NCBI RefSeq assembly: GCF_009882985.1
Contig: NZ_WTUZ01000022.1
Coordinates: forward strand, 533,065-597,064
Source: Paenibacillus silvestris
GTDB lineage: Bacteria > Bacillota > Bacilli > Paenibacillales > NBRC-103111
DNA: 64,000 bases
Direction: 5' to 3'
Part shown: piece by piece, positions 17,310 through 25,221 of the stretch
Numbering within the stretch: position 1 is the stretch's first letter
Layout: every line of letters begins with the position of its first letter
Position numbers and translations under genes: made by a program
The notes under the pieces: model-generated
What the model was told of the DNA's origin: nothing
The model's input: the letters and a program-made list of their open reading frames with translations, nothing else
The model's database searches: none

Positions 17310-17409
17310 ATTCAAGCAGCCCACATCTTTACAATTTCTTTAAACTGGAAAAACATAAGCCTAATGATACTTCGTTATACTAGGAGCAAATTCGCTTTCG
17401 GAGGATCTT

Positions 17410-17586
17410 ATGATGATGAAAATCCTGAATGTGCTGCTGGTGATGGCCGCGTGCTTTTTCTTATTCTTCATGGCTTTCGAAGCGGAGCCTCCGGGGGAGC
17501 ATGCAGACCCTAATCCGATGAAACAGAATCAAACACAGTTTGCCCGTATACAACAATCGTATTACGCCGAAGATGTAAATAAGTAG
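17410..17586 (+). CDS. Small exported or membrane peptide (58 aa), unknown function
   Basis: A short gene of 59 codons beginning with three consecutive in-frame ATGs and preceded by GGAGG. The first 22 residues, MKILNVLLVMAACFFLFFMA in the core, form a hydrophobic signal or anchor. The rest is a hydrophilic, Gln/Asn-rich tail ending QQSYYAEDVNK. A strong terminator begins five bases after the stop, which supports a real expressed gene. No family was recognised. The cysteine is not in a convincing lipobox. Confidence 0.65.
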   Translation: MMMKILNVLLVMAACFFLFFMAFEAEPPGEHADPNPMKQNQTQFARIQQSYYAEDVNK

Positions 17587-17590
17587 ACTT

Positions 17591-17620
17591 AGGGATGGCC
17601 TGAGAGCCATCCCTTTCTTT
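17591..17620 (+). terminator. Terminator after the 58-aa peptide gene
   Basis: AGGGATGGC and GCCATCCCT form a perfect 9-bp stem with a six-base loop, followed by TTTCTTTTC. Confidence 0.92.
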
Positions 17621-17638
17621 TCGCCTTTTCTTGCCGTG

Positions 17639-17667
17639 TTGTTTTGCTGCTCCAAATTCCTTATAAT
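17639..17667 (+). promoter_or_regulatory. Promoter of the DUF1802 gene
   Basis: TTGTTT (17639-17644), a 17-nt spacer and TATAAT (17662-17667). Transcription would begin near 17674, downstream of an in-frame ATG at 17670. This favours the GTG at 17703 as the true start. Confidence 0.6.
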
Positions 17668-17702
17668 AGATGGATTATTGGGTGAGCAAGGAGTTGGCGT
17701 CG

Positions 17703-18272
17703 GTGGAAAAACCAAAGGCCTTGAAAGAATGGGCTTCGGCTATCAAAGCACTGGAAGACGGCACACAAATTTTTATTATGCGCAAAGGGGGTATTGTTGA
17801 AGAAACGAGAGATTTTCAAGTCGAATCGAATGATTTTTTTCTTTATCCAACCTACGAGCACCAGAGAAAAGAATTGCTCAAGGAAAGTTATCAGGGTGTT
17901 ATTGATGAAACTTTGGCCCTCTGGAGTGCGCAGGATGAACAGGTCACAATCCGTTCGTACGCCCGGATGATCGAGGATATTGAGATTAACGATGGCGAGC
18001 AGCTCCATAAGCTGTATCCATTTCACATTTGGACGGAGAATTTCACGGAAGAGAGATTGAGGTGGAAACGTAAAAATCCGCTGCATCTCATGTTGTTAAG
18101 AGTGTATCGACTAGCAGAACCTTTACATATTCCAATTGAGCAAGCCTATATCGGCTGTAAATCATGGATTGAGCTTGGGGCTGAAATACCTCCTGACTCC
18201 TCGTTAGTTCCGGTTATGAGCGATGAGGAATTTGCAACGCAGGTTGCTGAAATAAAGCGAACTTTGTCGTAA
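17703..18272 (+). CDS. DUF1802 family protein
   Basis: A 189-residue protein with the DUF1802 pattern: ALKEWASAIKALEDGTQIFI near the start, then MRKGGIVEETRDFQVES..FFLYPTYEHQR. The function of this family is unknown. It is cytosolic, with no signal or TM segment. The start is set at GTG 17703, nine bases after AAGGAG and downstream of a good promoter. An ATG at 17670 would add 11 residues but lies ahead of the predicted transcription start. The gene stands alone between the Dps unit and the suf operon. Confidence 0.82.
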   Translation: MEKPKALKEWASAIKALEDGTQIFIMRKGGIVEETRDFQVESNDFFLYPTYEHQRKELLKESYQGVIDETLALWSAQDEQVTIRSYARMIEDIEINDGEQLHKLYPFHIWTENFTEERLRWKRKNPLHLMLLRVYRLAEPLHIPIEQAYIGCKSWIELGAEIPPDSSLVPVMSDEEFATQVAEIKRTLS

Positions 18273-18331
18273 GAAAATGGTTGCATTTTCACAAAATGCC
18301 CACCTTTTTCAAGCAATTGCCCTTTCTTGAT

Positions 18332-18396
18332 TTGACATAGTAAGTTATAATAGAATTATTCTAATGAGAATCAATGATAATCATTTTATGATTATC
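18332..18396 (+). promoter_or_regulatory. suf operon promoter region with Fur-box-like palindrome
   Basis: TTGACA at 18332-18337 is followed 17 nt later by ATTATT; a TATAAT also lies at 18346. Just downstream, GATAATCAT-TTT-ATGATTATC (18376-18396) is a perfect 9-bp inverted repeat. It is preceded by TGAGAATCAATGATAATCA, which resembles the 7-1-7 Fur box of Firmicutes. An iron-responsive regulator is therefore plausible. Confidence 0.55.
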
Positions 18397-18437
18397 GTTT
18401 ATCTAGTACATTTAAACATTATGGAGGCTTAAAGAAA

Positions 18438-19268
18438 ATGGAAAATTCACCAACATTTACAATAGACGGTCTTAGAGCGAACGTCGAAGGAAAGGAAATT
18501 TTGAAAGGGTTAAGTCTTGAAATCAAAGGCGGAGAAATCCATGCGATCATGGGACCGAACGGTACAGGTAAAAGTACGCTAGCGGCCGCTTTGATGGGAC
18601 ACCCGAAATATGAAGTGACGGAGGGTTCTGTTACTTTAGAGGGTGAAGATGTTTTGGAAATGGCTGTTGATGAGAGAGCACGCGCTGGCCTGTTCCTAGC
18701 TATGCAATACCCAAGCGAAATCACGGGCGTAACGAACGCTGACTTCTTGCGCAGTGCAATCAACGTACGTCGCGGCGAAGGCAACGAGATCTCTTTGATC
18801 AAGTTTATCCGCCAAATGGAAGCGAAGATGAAACAGCTTGAAATGAACCCTGAGTTCATGCACCGTTATTTGAACGAAGGTTTCTCCGGCGGTGAGAAAA
18901 AACGTAACGAAATCCTGCAAATGCTTTTGCTTGAGCCTAAATTCGTTATTCTTGACGAAATTGACTCCGGTCTAGATATCGATGCTTTGCGTATCGTTGC
19001 TGAAGGCGTTAACGCTATGCGCAGCGAAGAACGCGGTTTCTTGATCATTACGCATTACCAACGTTTGCTCAACTATGTTAAACCTGATTTTGTACATGTT
19101 ATGATGCAAGGTCGCATCGTGAAATCCGGTGGTCCAGAGCTAGCTGAGCGTCTGGAATCGGAAGGTTACGATTGGATCAAAGAAGAACTTGGCATCGTGG
19201 ACGAAACGGTTGGTCAAGACGAGGAAGAATTCAAAATCCCAATGAACACGCCGGGACCGAAGTACTAA
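18438..19268 (+). CDS. sufC: Fe-S cluster assembly ATPase SufC
   Basis: A 276-residue ABC-type soluble ATPase that works with SufB and SufD in the scaffold complex building Fe-S clusters. Walker A is MGPNGTGKSTLAAAL; the signature region is GFSGGEKKRNEILQ, with the SufC-specific KKRNE; Walker B is PKFVILDEIDSGLDIDAL; and the H-loop is ITHYQRLLNYV. The C-terminal tail (about 20 residues, acidic, ending NTPGPKY) slightly exceeds the common length. It is the first gene of a canonical Firmicute sufCDSUB operon. Confidence 0.97.
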   Translation: MENSPTFTIDGLRANVEGKEILKGLSLEIKGGEIHAIMGPNGTGKSTLAAALMGHPKYEVTEGSVTLEGEDVLEMAVDERARAGLFLAMQYPSEITGVTNADFLRSAINVRRGEGNEISLIKFIRQMEAKMKQLEMNPEFMHRYLNEGFSGGEKKRNEILQMLLLEPKFVILDEIDSGLDIDALRIVAEGVNAMRSEERGFLIITHYQRLLNYVKPDFVHVMMQGRIVKSGGPELAERLESEGYDWIKEELGIVDETVGQDEEEFKIPMNTPGPKY

Positions 19269-19325
19269 AGAGAGGAGAGACTTTGACTTTAGGGTCAAAG
19301 GTCCTTATATATTAGGAGGAATACC

Positions 19326-20621
19326 ATGAGTACTCAAACACAACTTTCCATAGATACTAATGCTGTTATCGAGCTCTCCCGCAGCAAGCAGGAGCCGGAA
19401 TGGATGACTGCCCTTCGTACAGAAGGGTTGGCATTAGCGAATTCTTTGGAATTACCTACGCTTGAAAAGACAAGAATTGATCGTTGGAGCATTTCCTCTT
19501 ACGGTTCCTATAAAACGCAAACTCCTCTGACTTCCCTTGAGTCTTTACCAGAAGTAGCCCAAGGTCTAACGAACTCAGATAACTTGATTGTTCAACGCAA
19601 CTCCGGAGTTGTGTACAGCCAAGTTTCCGAAGAGCTTAAGAAGCAAGGGGTTATCTTCACTGATTTGGAAACAGCGATTCGCGATCATGCCGATCTAGTA
19701 AAGCCTTACTTCATGAAAGCCATCGAAGCAAATGAAAATCAATTGACAGCTCTGCACGCTGCGCTATGGAACGGCGGTATTTTCATCTACGTACCAAAAG
19801 ACGTTCGTGTGGAAGTTCCACTTCAAGCGTTGTTTGTTACCGATGATGCAGAAGCTACATTTGCTCCGCACGTTCTTATCGTCGCAGAACAATTCAGCTC
19901 TGTTTCCTACGTTGATAACTTCGTATCTTCCTTGTCTGGAGCTGAGCTCGTACAGAACGGCATCGTTGAAGTATTCGCGAAACCGGGTTCACGCGTGAGC
20001 TACGCATCCGTTCATAACTTTGAAGAGTCCGTTACGGACTTAACTTACCGCCGCGCTATTCTTGATAATGATGCAAGCATCGCGTGGGTAGTTGGGGAAA
20101 TGAACTACGGGAATACATTGTCGGACACGACTTCTATTCTCAAAGGCAAAGGATCTGATTCCGATGCGAAAATCATTTGTGTTGGTACGCATGAGCAGAA
20201 GCTTAACTTAACGACACGTGCTGTTCACTGGGGCAAAGCCTCCACAAGTGACATGATTACGCGTGCTGTTATGCGAGATAGCGCAACGGCAATCATCAAC
20301 GGCATCACGAAGATCGAAAAAGGAGCACAAGGCTGTAACGGTCAACAAACGGAGAAAGTGTTGATGCTTAGCCCCAAAGCTCGTGGAGACGCGAACCCAA
20401 TCCTTCTCATCGATGAGGATGATGTTAAAGCAGGTCATGCTGCGAGTGTTGGTCAAGTGAATGCTGAGCAAGTGCATTACTTGATGTCCCGTGGTATTAC
20501 GAAAGAAGAAGCTCAGCGCTTGATCATTTACGGATTCTTGGCGCCAGTCGTTTCCGAGATTCCGATTAAGAGCGTTGAAGAACAGCTGCAAAGCTTAGTG
20601 GAGAGGAAGCTGGGACAATGA
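19326..20621 (+). CDS. sufD: Fe-S cluster assembly protein SufD
   Basis: A 431-residue SufBD-family scaffold partner. Family segments include HAALWNGGIFIYVPKDVRVEVPLQ in the beta-helix core and TSILKGKGSDSDAKIICVGTHEQ. The C-terminal signature is RGITKEEAQRLIIYGFLAPVV, which ends the beta-helix in SufB and SufD alike. AGGAGG precedes the ATG. A hairpin, CTTTGAC/GTCAAAG at about 19282-19302, lies in the sufC-sufD gap without a T run; it may protect mRNA ends rather than terminate. The stop overlaps the sufS start (ATGA). Confidence 0.96.
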   Translation: MSTQTQLSIDTNAVIELSRSKQEPEWMTALRTEGLALANSLELPTLEKTRIDRWSISSYGSYKTQTPLTSLESLPEVAQGLTNSDNLIVQRNSGVVYSQVSEELKKQGVIFTDLETAIRDHADLVKPYFMKAIEANENQLTALHAALWNGGIFIYVPKDVRVEVPLQALFVTDDAEATFAPHVLIVAEQFSSVSYVDNFVSSLSGAELVQNGIVEVFAKPGSRVSYASVHNFEESVTDLTYRRAILDNDASIAWVVGEMNYGNTLSDTTSILKGKGSDSDAKIICVGTHEQKLNLTTRAVHWGKASTSDMITRAVMRDSATAIINGITKIEKGAQGCNGQQTEKVLMLSPKARGDANPILLIDEDDVKAGHAASVGQVNAEQVHYLMSRGITKEEAQRLIIYGFLAPVVSEIPIKSVEEQLQSLVERKLGQ

Positions 20622-21844
20622 ATACAGCCGAGATACGTGAACTTTTTCCCATTCTAAAACAAGAAGTGAACGGTCATCCACTGGTGTATTTGGACAGCGC
20701 TGCTACATCCCAGAAGCCCATTCAGGTGATTGAGGCACTTAAGCATTACTATGAATGGGACAATGCGAACGTACATCGCGGTGTTCATACCCTTGGTTCC
20801 CGTGCAACAGATGCGTACGAAGGAGCACGAGCGAAAGTTGCTAAGTTCATTGGCGCATCCAGCGAGCAAGAAATTATTTTCACCAGAGGCACGACAACAG
20901 CCATCAATATTGTGGCAAGCAGCTATGCCAAAGCGGTGCTTAAAGAAGGCGACGAAATCGTCCTCACGCCAATGGAGCATCACAGCAATTTGATTCCTTG
21001 GCAGCAAGCCGCTAAGGCAACTGGTGCCACTTTAAAATATATCCCATTACAGCCCGACGGATCGATTTCCCTGGCAGATGTAGAAAACACGATTACTGAT
21101 CGTACGAAGATCGTTTCGGTCGTTTATGTTTCTAACGTTCTGGGTGTTATCAACCCTGTCAAAGAAATCGCCCAAATTGCCCACAAGCATGGTGCAAAAA
21201 TATTGGTTGACGGCGCACAAAGCACACCTCATATGAAAGTAGATGTGCAAGATTTGGATTGCGACTTTTATGGGCTTTCCGGACATAAAATGTGTGGACC
21301 GACCGGTATTGGGGCATTGTATGGCAAGAAGGCTTTGCTGGAGAACATGGAGCCAGTTGAGTTTGGCGGCGAGATGATTGACCATGTTGATTTGTATGAA
21401 TCGACATGGAAGGAACTGCCTTGGAAGTTCGAAGGTGGAACACCAATCATCGGAGGCGCTGTCGCACTTGGCGCGGCGATCGATTTCCTGCAAGAAGTCG
21501 GAATGGACAATATTTTCAAACATGATATTCAGCTCACGAACTATGCGATGGAACGTATGACACAGATCGAAGATCTGACTGTTTATGGACCAACCAGCAA
21601 CCGTGCGGGACTTGTTACTTTCAATTTGGGTGATGTCCACCCACATGATGTAGCAACTGTTCTGGATGCAGAGGGAGTAGCTATTCGTGCAGGCCATCAC
21701 TGCGCACAGCCTCTGATGAGATGGCTTGAAGTAAGCAGCACGGCTCGTGCAAGCTTTTATCTATACAATACAGAAGAAGATATTGACCGTCTTGTGATGG
21801 CCTTACAAAAAACAAAGGAGTACTTCGGCCATGCAATTGGATGA
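20618..21844 (+). CDS. sufS: Cysteine desulfurase SufS
   Basis: A 408-residue class-V aminotransferase-fold, PLP-dependent cysteine desulfurase of group II. It removes sulfur from cysteine and hands it to SufU. Visible motifs are VYLDSAATSQKP, NVHRGVHTLG, the PLP lysine in YGLSGHKMCGPTGIGALYG, and the catalytic cysteine loop RAGHHCAQPLM followed by ARASFYLYNTEEDID. The ATG overlaps the sufD stop, and sufU starts inside the last 14 nt of the gene. Together these imply translational coupling across the operon. Confidence 0.97.
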   Translation: MNTAEIRELFPILKQEVNGHPLVYLDSAATSQKPIQVIEALKHYYEWDNANVHRGVHTLGSRATDAYEGARAKVAKFIGASSEQEIIFTRGTTTAINIVASSYAKAVLKEGDEIVLTPMEHHSNLIPWQQAAKATGATLKYIPLQPDGSISLADVENTITDRTKIVSVVYVSNVLGVINPVKEIAQIAHKHGAKILVDGAQSTPHMKVDVQDLDCDFYGLSGHKMCGPTGIGALYGKKALLENMEPVEFGGEMIDHVDLYESTWKELPWKFEGGTPIIGGAVALGAAIDFLQEVGMDNIFKHDIQLTNYAMERMTQIEDLTVYGPTSNRAGLVTFNLGDVHPHDVATVLDAEGVAIRAGHHCAQPLMRWLEVSSTARASFYLYNTEEDIDRLVMALQKTKEYFGHAIG

Positions 21845-22265
21845 TTTATACCGTAGAGTTATTATGGATCACTATAAAACACCTCGTAACCGGGGGAAAT
21901 TTGAGTCTGGTGAAGCGGTAACCATCGATCTGAACAATCCAACTTGCGGTGATAAGATTTCGCTGCAAATGTTGGTGGAAGACGGTATCGTGAAACAGGC
22001 GAAATTCACAGGCGAAGGCTGTTCGATCTCTCTATCTTCCGCATCCATGATGACGGATGCTGTCAAAGGCAAGACGCTAGAAGAGGCGCTGAAGATGGCT
22101 GAGGATTTTTCTGGCCTGATGAAAGGCGAATCTGTTGAATTTGAATATGAAGATATAGAGGCTTTATCTGGGGTGAATAAGTTCCCTGCGCGGATCAAAT
22201 GCGCAACCCTGGCATGGAACGCTCTTCGCAAAGGTATTGAACATACCCAAAAGACCGATAACTAA
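21831..22265 (+). CDS. sufU: Zinc-dependent sulfurtransferase SufU
   Basis: A 144-residue IscU-like fold protein of the SufU type. It accepts persulfide sulfur from SufS and relays it to the SufBCD scaffold. The three zinc-ligand cysteines occur in NNPTCGDKISL, GEGCSISLSSASMM and IKCATLAWNAL. The spacing between the second and third cysteine, with the SufU-specific insertion, separates it from IscU. AAAGGAG sits 10-11 nt before the ATG inside sufS. Confidence 0.96.
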   Translation: MQLDDLYRRVIMDHYKTPRNRGKFESGEAVTIDLNNPTCGDKISLQMLVEDGIVKQAKFTGEGCSISLSSASMMTDAVKGKTLEEALKMAEDFSGLMKGESVEFEYEDIEALSGVNKFPARIKCATLAWNALRKGIEHTQKTDN

Positions 22266-22332
22266 CGCTTTTAGCGATCGCATAGAACCTTGTTATTGAT
22301 CTGTAACCTACAACGCTAAGGAGGAAATAACC

Positions 22333-23730
22333 ATGGCAAAACAAATGCCAGATCTTGAAGATTATAAGTATGGATTCCGAGATGAGCACAAATCGATTTT
22401 CCAGTCCGGAAAAGGTTTGACTCGTGAAATCGTTGAAGAAATCTCCAGAATGAAGGGCGAGCCGGATTGGATGCTTGAGTTTCGTCTGAAATCCTTGGAG
22501 CAGTTCTTCAAAATGCCGATGCCTCGTTGGGGCGGTAACATGGATGATCTTGATTTTAATGATATCCAGTACTATGTGAAACCGTCCGAGAAACAAGGTA
22601 AAACATGGGAAGAAGTTCCTACAGAAATTAAAGAAACGTTCGATAAGTTAGGTATTCCTGAAGCGGAGCAAAAGTTCCTTGCTGGTGTATCTGCTCAATA
22701 CGAATCCGAAGTTGTTTACCACAGCATGCAAAAGGAACTCGAAGATCAAGGCGTTATCTTCACAGATACGGATTCAGCTCTTCGCGAATATCCTGAACTG
22801 TTCAGAAAATACTTCGGTACAATCATCCCGCCAAGCGACAACAAATTCGCTGCTCTTAACAGTGCGGTATGGTCTGGTGGTTCCTTTATCTACGTACCAA
22901 AAGGCGTTAAATGTGAAGTGCCTTTACAGGCTTACTTCCGTATTAACTCCGAGAACATGGGTCAATTCGAGCGTACATTGATCATTACAGACGAGGAAAG
23001 CTTTGTGCATTATGTAGAAGGCTGTACAGCTCCTATCTACAGCACAAACTCACTTCACAGTGCGGTTGTTGAGATCGTATGTCTCAAAAACTCCCGTGCT
23101 CGTTATACAACGATCCAGAACTGGGCACCAAACATCTACAACCTCGTTACCAAACGTGCAGTTGCAGAAGAAGGCGCTACAATGGAGTGGGTCGATGGCA
23201 ACATCGGTTCCAAATTGACAATGAAGTACCCGGCAGTTGTATTGAAAGGCCGCGGCGCAAAAGGCATGGTTCTTTCCATCGCTGTAGCTGGTAAAGGACA
23301 ACATCAAGATGCTGGTGCGAAAATGACGCATCTGGCTCCGGATACAACATCAACAATCGTGTCCAAATCGATTTCCAAGCATGGCGGTAAAGTAACATAC
23401 CGTGGTCTGGCTTCCTTCGGACGTAATTCCCAAGGTTCCAAAGCAAATATCAAATGTGATACGTTGATTCTAGATAACGAGTCTACATCCGATACAATTC
23501 CTTACAATGAAATCATGAACGATAACATTACGCTTGAGCATGAAGCTACAGTATCCAAGGTTTCTGAGGATCAATTGTTCTACCTCATGAGCCGTGGGTT
23601 GACGGAAGCAGAAGCAACGCAAATGATCGTTATGGGCTTCATTGAGCCATTCACCAAAGAACTTCCAATGGAATATGCCGTAGAAATGAACCGTCTCATC
23701 AAGTTCGAGATGGAAGGCTCCATCGGTTAA
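22333..23730 (+). CDS. sufB: Fe-S cluster scaffold protein SufB
   Basis: A 465-residue SufB protein, the scaffold on which nascent Fe-S clusters form with SufC and SufD. Family hallmarks are the N-terminal DYKYGFRDEH, the long beta-helix with SAVWSGGSFIYVPKGVKCEVP and YVEGCTAPIYSTNSLHSAVVE, and the closing RGLTEAEATQMIVMGFIEPF. The EGCTAP cysteine is strongly conserved. It ends the operon just before a strong terminator. Confidence 0.97.
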   Translation: MAKQMPDLEDYKYGFRDEHKSIFQSGKGLTREIVEEISRMKGEPDWMLEFRLKSLEQFFKMPMPRWGGNMDDLDFNDIQYYVKPSEKQGKTWEEVPTEIKETFDKLGIPEAEQKFLAGVSAQYESEVVYHSMQKELEDQGVIFTDTDSALREYPELFRKYFGTIIPPSDNKFAALNSAVWSGGSFIYVPKGVKCEVPLQAYFRINSENMGQFERTLIITDEESFVHYVEGCTAPIYSTNSLHSAVVEIVCLKNSRARYTTIQNWAPNIYNLVTKRAVAEEGATMEWVDGNIGSKLTMKYPAVVLKGRGAKGMVLSIAVAGKGQHQDAGAKMTHLAPDTTSTIVSKSISKHGGKVTYRGLASFGRNSQGSKANIKCDTLILDNESTSDTIPYNEIMNDNITLEHEATVSKVSEDQLFYLMSRGLTEAEATQMIVMGFIEPFTKELPMEYAVEMNRLIKFEMEGSIG

Positions 23731-23740
23731 AATTAATATC

Positions 23741-23775
23741 GAAGAATCCGCAGTTACTGCGGGTTCTTTTTTTAT
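23741..23775 (+). terminator. Terminator of the suf operon
   Basis: GAATCCGCAGT pairs with ACTGCGGGTTC, followed by seven T. Confidence 0.93.
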
Positions 23776-23867
23776 TCTGCTAAAGTCCTCCATTAATGAG
23801 TAAGCCAAAAAGTCCCTTTGATAAGTGATGTCACAGCAACTTATCAGAAGGACTATAACATCAAAAA

Positions 23868-23890
23868 TAAAAAGGGGCTGTAACAGCCCC
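23868..23890 (-). terminator. Terminator of the 132-aa secreted-protein gene
   Basis: GGGGCTGTTACAGCCCC is a near-perfect palindrome; the minus strand continues with TTTTTATTTTT. A second palindrome, TGATAAGT/ACTTATCA, lies just beyond at about 23818-23846. Confidence 0.88.
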
Positions 23891-23902
23891 CTGCAAAAAT
23901 GA

Positions 23903-24301
23903 TTATTGCTCAATGTACATAAACTTCACAGTTGTGTCGCTAGTCCAGGCACCAGTGTTATCTTTAACAGATACACCTACAGCTAAAGTTGTATTTTTTG
24001 GAAGTGTAGGTACAACTACGGACATATTTTTTTGTGTTGTGTTTTGAGTTACGACTCCGGAATCATAAACTACATTCCAACTCTCATCATAAATAAGAAT
24101 CCAATATTCAGCGAAATAACTATTCGCATCTGTATCGTTTTGATACCATGCAATCGGTGGTTGATACGAATATACGGTTGGGTTGCCGGAGATTGAGGAA
24201 AAAGGAGTATTAACGACAACATTCGGTGCAGCTGCAAACGCGCTAGTAGAGAAAGCTAGCATTAAAATTGCAAGAAATAAGGAAGAAACTATTTTTTTCA
24301 T
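23903..24301 (-). CDS. Secreted protein of unknown function (132 aa)
   Basis: A 132-residue protein with a clear signal peptide: MKK start, a hydrophobic core and ASAFA-type cleavage near residue 24. The mature part is about 108 residues, rich in Thr, Val and aromatic residues, and has no cysteine. It reads like one beta-sandwich domain, with alternating stretches such as AEYWILIYDESWNVVYDSGV and LAVGVSVKDNTGAWTSD. That hints at a fibronectin- or Ig-like fold. No family was recognised. The gene is monocistronic, convergent with suf, and has its own terminator. Confidence 0.7.
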   Translation of the reverse strand: MKKIVSSLFLAILMLAFSTSAFAAAPNVVVNTPFSSISGNPTVYSYQPPIAWYQNDTDANSYFAEYWILIYDESWNVVYDSGVVTQNTTQKNMSVVVPTLPKNTTLAVGVSVKDNTGAWTSDTTVKFMYIEQ

Positions 24302-24601
24302 AATGCCTCCAAATGGGTTTATTAGGAAATGTTGGCCAACTATTCCAAGTTATATATTACCATATTTAATAGATTGTACAATCCCTTATTTTGGATATTA
24401 TTTAAATGTATGTAATTTTACAAAATATTAAAATAAAGAGTAGACGATTTACTTTCATAGTTTTTCGGAAATATCCTCCAAATTCAGTCTCCAGACGGAG
24501 TTCTAATCCACTCTAGAGGCGGTTCTGATTCAAAGTGGATGGTGATAGGATAATGAGTAGAGGGAGCCTTGACGTGAGGCTAAGAAGCGAGGGGGCGCAG
24601 G
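24302..24601. other. Intergenic region without a recognised gene
   Basis: About 300 nt between the divergent 132-aa and 165-aa genes. The left half is AT-rich and presumably holds the promoter of the minus-strand gene, but no clear -35/-10 pair was picked out. The right half has an ATCCACT/AGTGGAT inverted repeat around 24507-24541 and an AGCCT/AGGCT mini-hairpin at about 24565-24582, just before the Shine-Dalgarno. Neither looks like a known riboswitch. Confidence 0.4.
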
Positions 24602-25099
24602 ATGAACAACAAAAAATGGTTCAATGGGATGTGGGAAAGCAGGGGATGGAATCAGCGGGAAATTGACTATCAGTGGCCATCACCTTCCCTGCCAATCATA
24701 AATATACGAACTGGCGGCATGAGAAAAAGCAAGCATCGGGTAGCCATTGGTGTTATCGCGGTTGGCGATATAGCTGTTGGGCTTGTATCGATAGGAGCTG
24801 TCAGCGTTGGTGTTTTTTCCTTCGGCGCAGTCGCCATATCATGGCTTGCTTCCTTTGGGGCGGTAGCTATCGCAAGTTACTTAGCAGGAGGGGCTGTTGC
24901 TGTCTCAGGCTGGCTCTCTGTGGGAGCTGTTGCAGTTAGTCAACTGGCTGTGGGAGCCGTAGCAATAGGCAAAACGGCTCTTGGTGCAGTCGCAATCGGC
25001 GAGTCCGTCTACGGTGTTGTCGTTATTGGACAGCATGGACTCGGGCTAATACCGATTACAGTCGATTTTGCCAATTGGATCAAGGGACTATTCAAGTGA
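24602..25099 (+). CDS. GAVAVG-repeat hydrophobic protein of unknown function
   Basis: A 165-residue protein with a charged 45-residue N-terminus, then about 100 residues of a degenerate six-to-eight-residue repeat built on GAVA(I/V)G. Examples are VAIGVIAVGDIAVG, SIGAVSVG, SVGAVAVS and AVGAVAIG. The end is amphipathic (FANWIKGLFK). The period and Gly/Ala/Val composition could give either a short beta-solenoid or packed membrane helices, and the sequence alone does not decide. GAGGGGGC precedes the start. I did not recognise a named family. Confidence 0.7.
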   Translation: MNNKKWFNGMWESRGWNQREIDYQWPSPSLPIINIRTGGMRKSKHRVAIGVIAVGDIAVGLVSIGAVSVGVFSFGAVAISWLASFGAVAIASYLAGGAVAVSGWLSVGAVAVSQLAVGAVAIGKTALGAVAIGESVYGVVVIGQHGLGLIPITVDFANWIKGLFK

Positions 25100-25221
25100 T
25101 AGATAGCAGTGCTTTCCAACATGCTCCATGCATTTCTAGACTTGGCTGACGTATATTTATTTCCCACATTTCTCAACCTATAGAGGATCATAATGTGTCC
25201 CTAAAGGAGAGAAGTGAAGGT

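Noticed and set aside
19282..19302. Terminator between sufC and sufD
   Set aside because: The CTTTGAC/GTCAAAG hairpin is real, but no T run follows and the operon continues with a good ribosome site.
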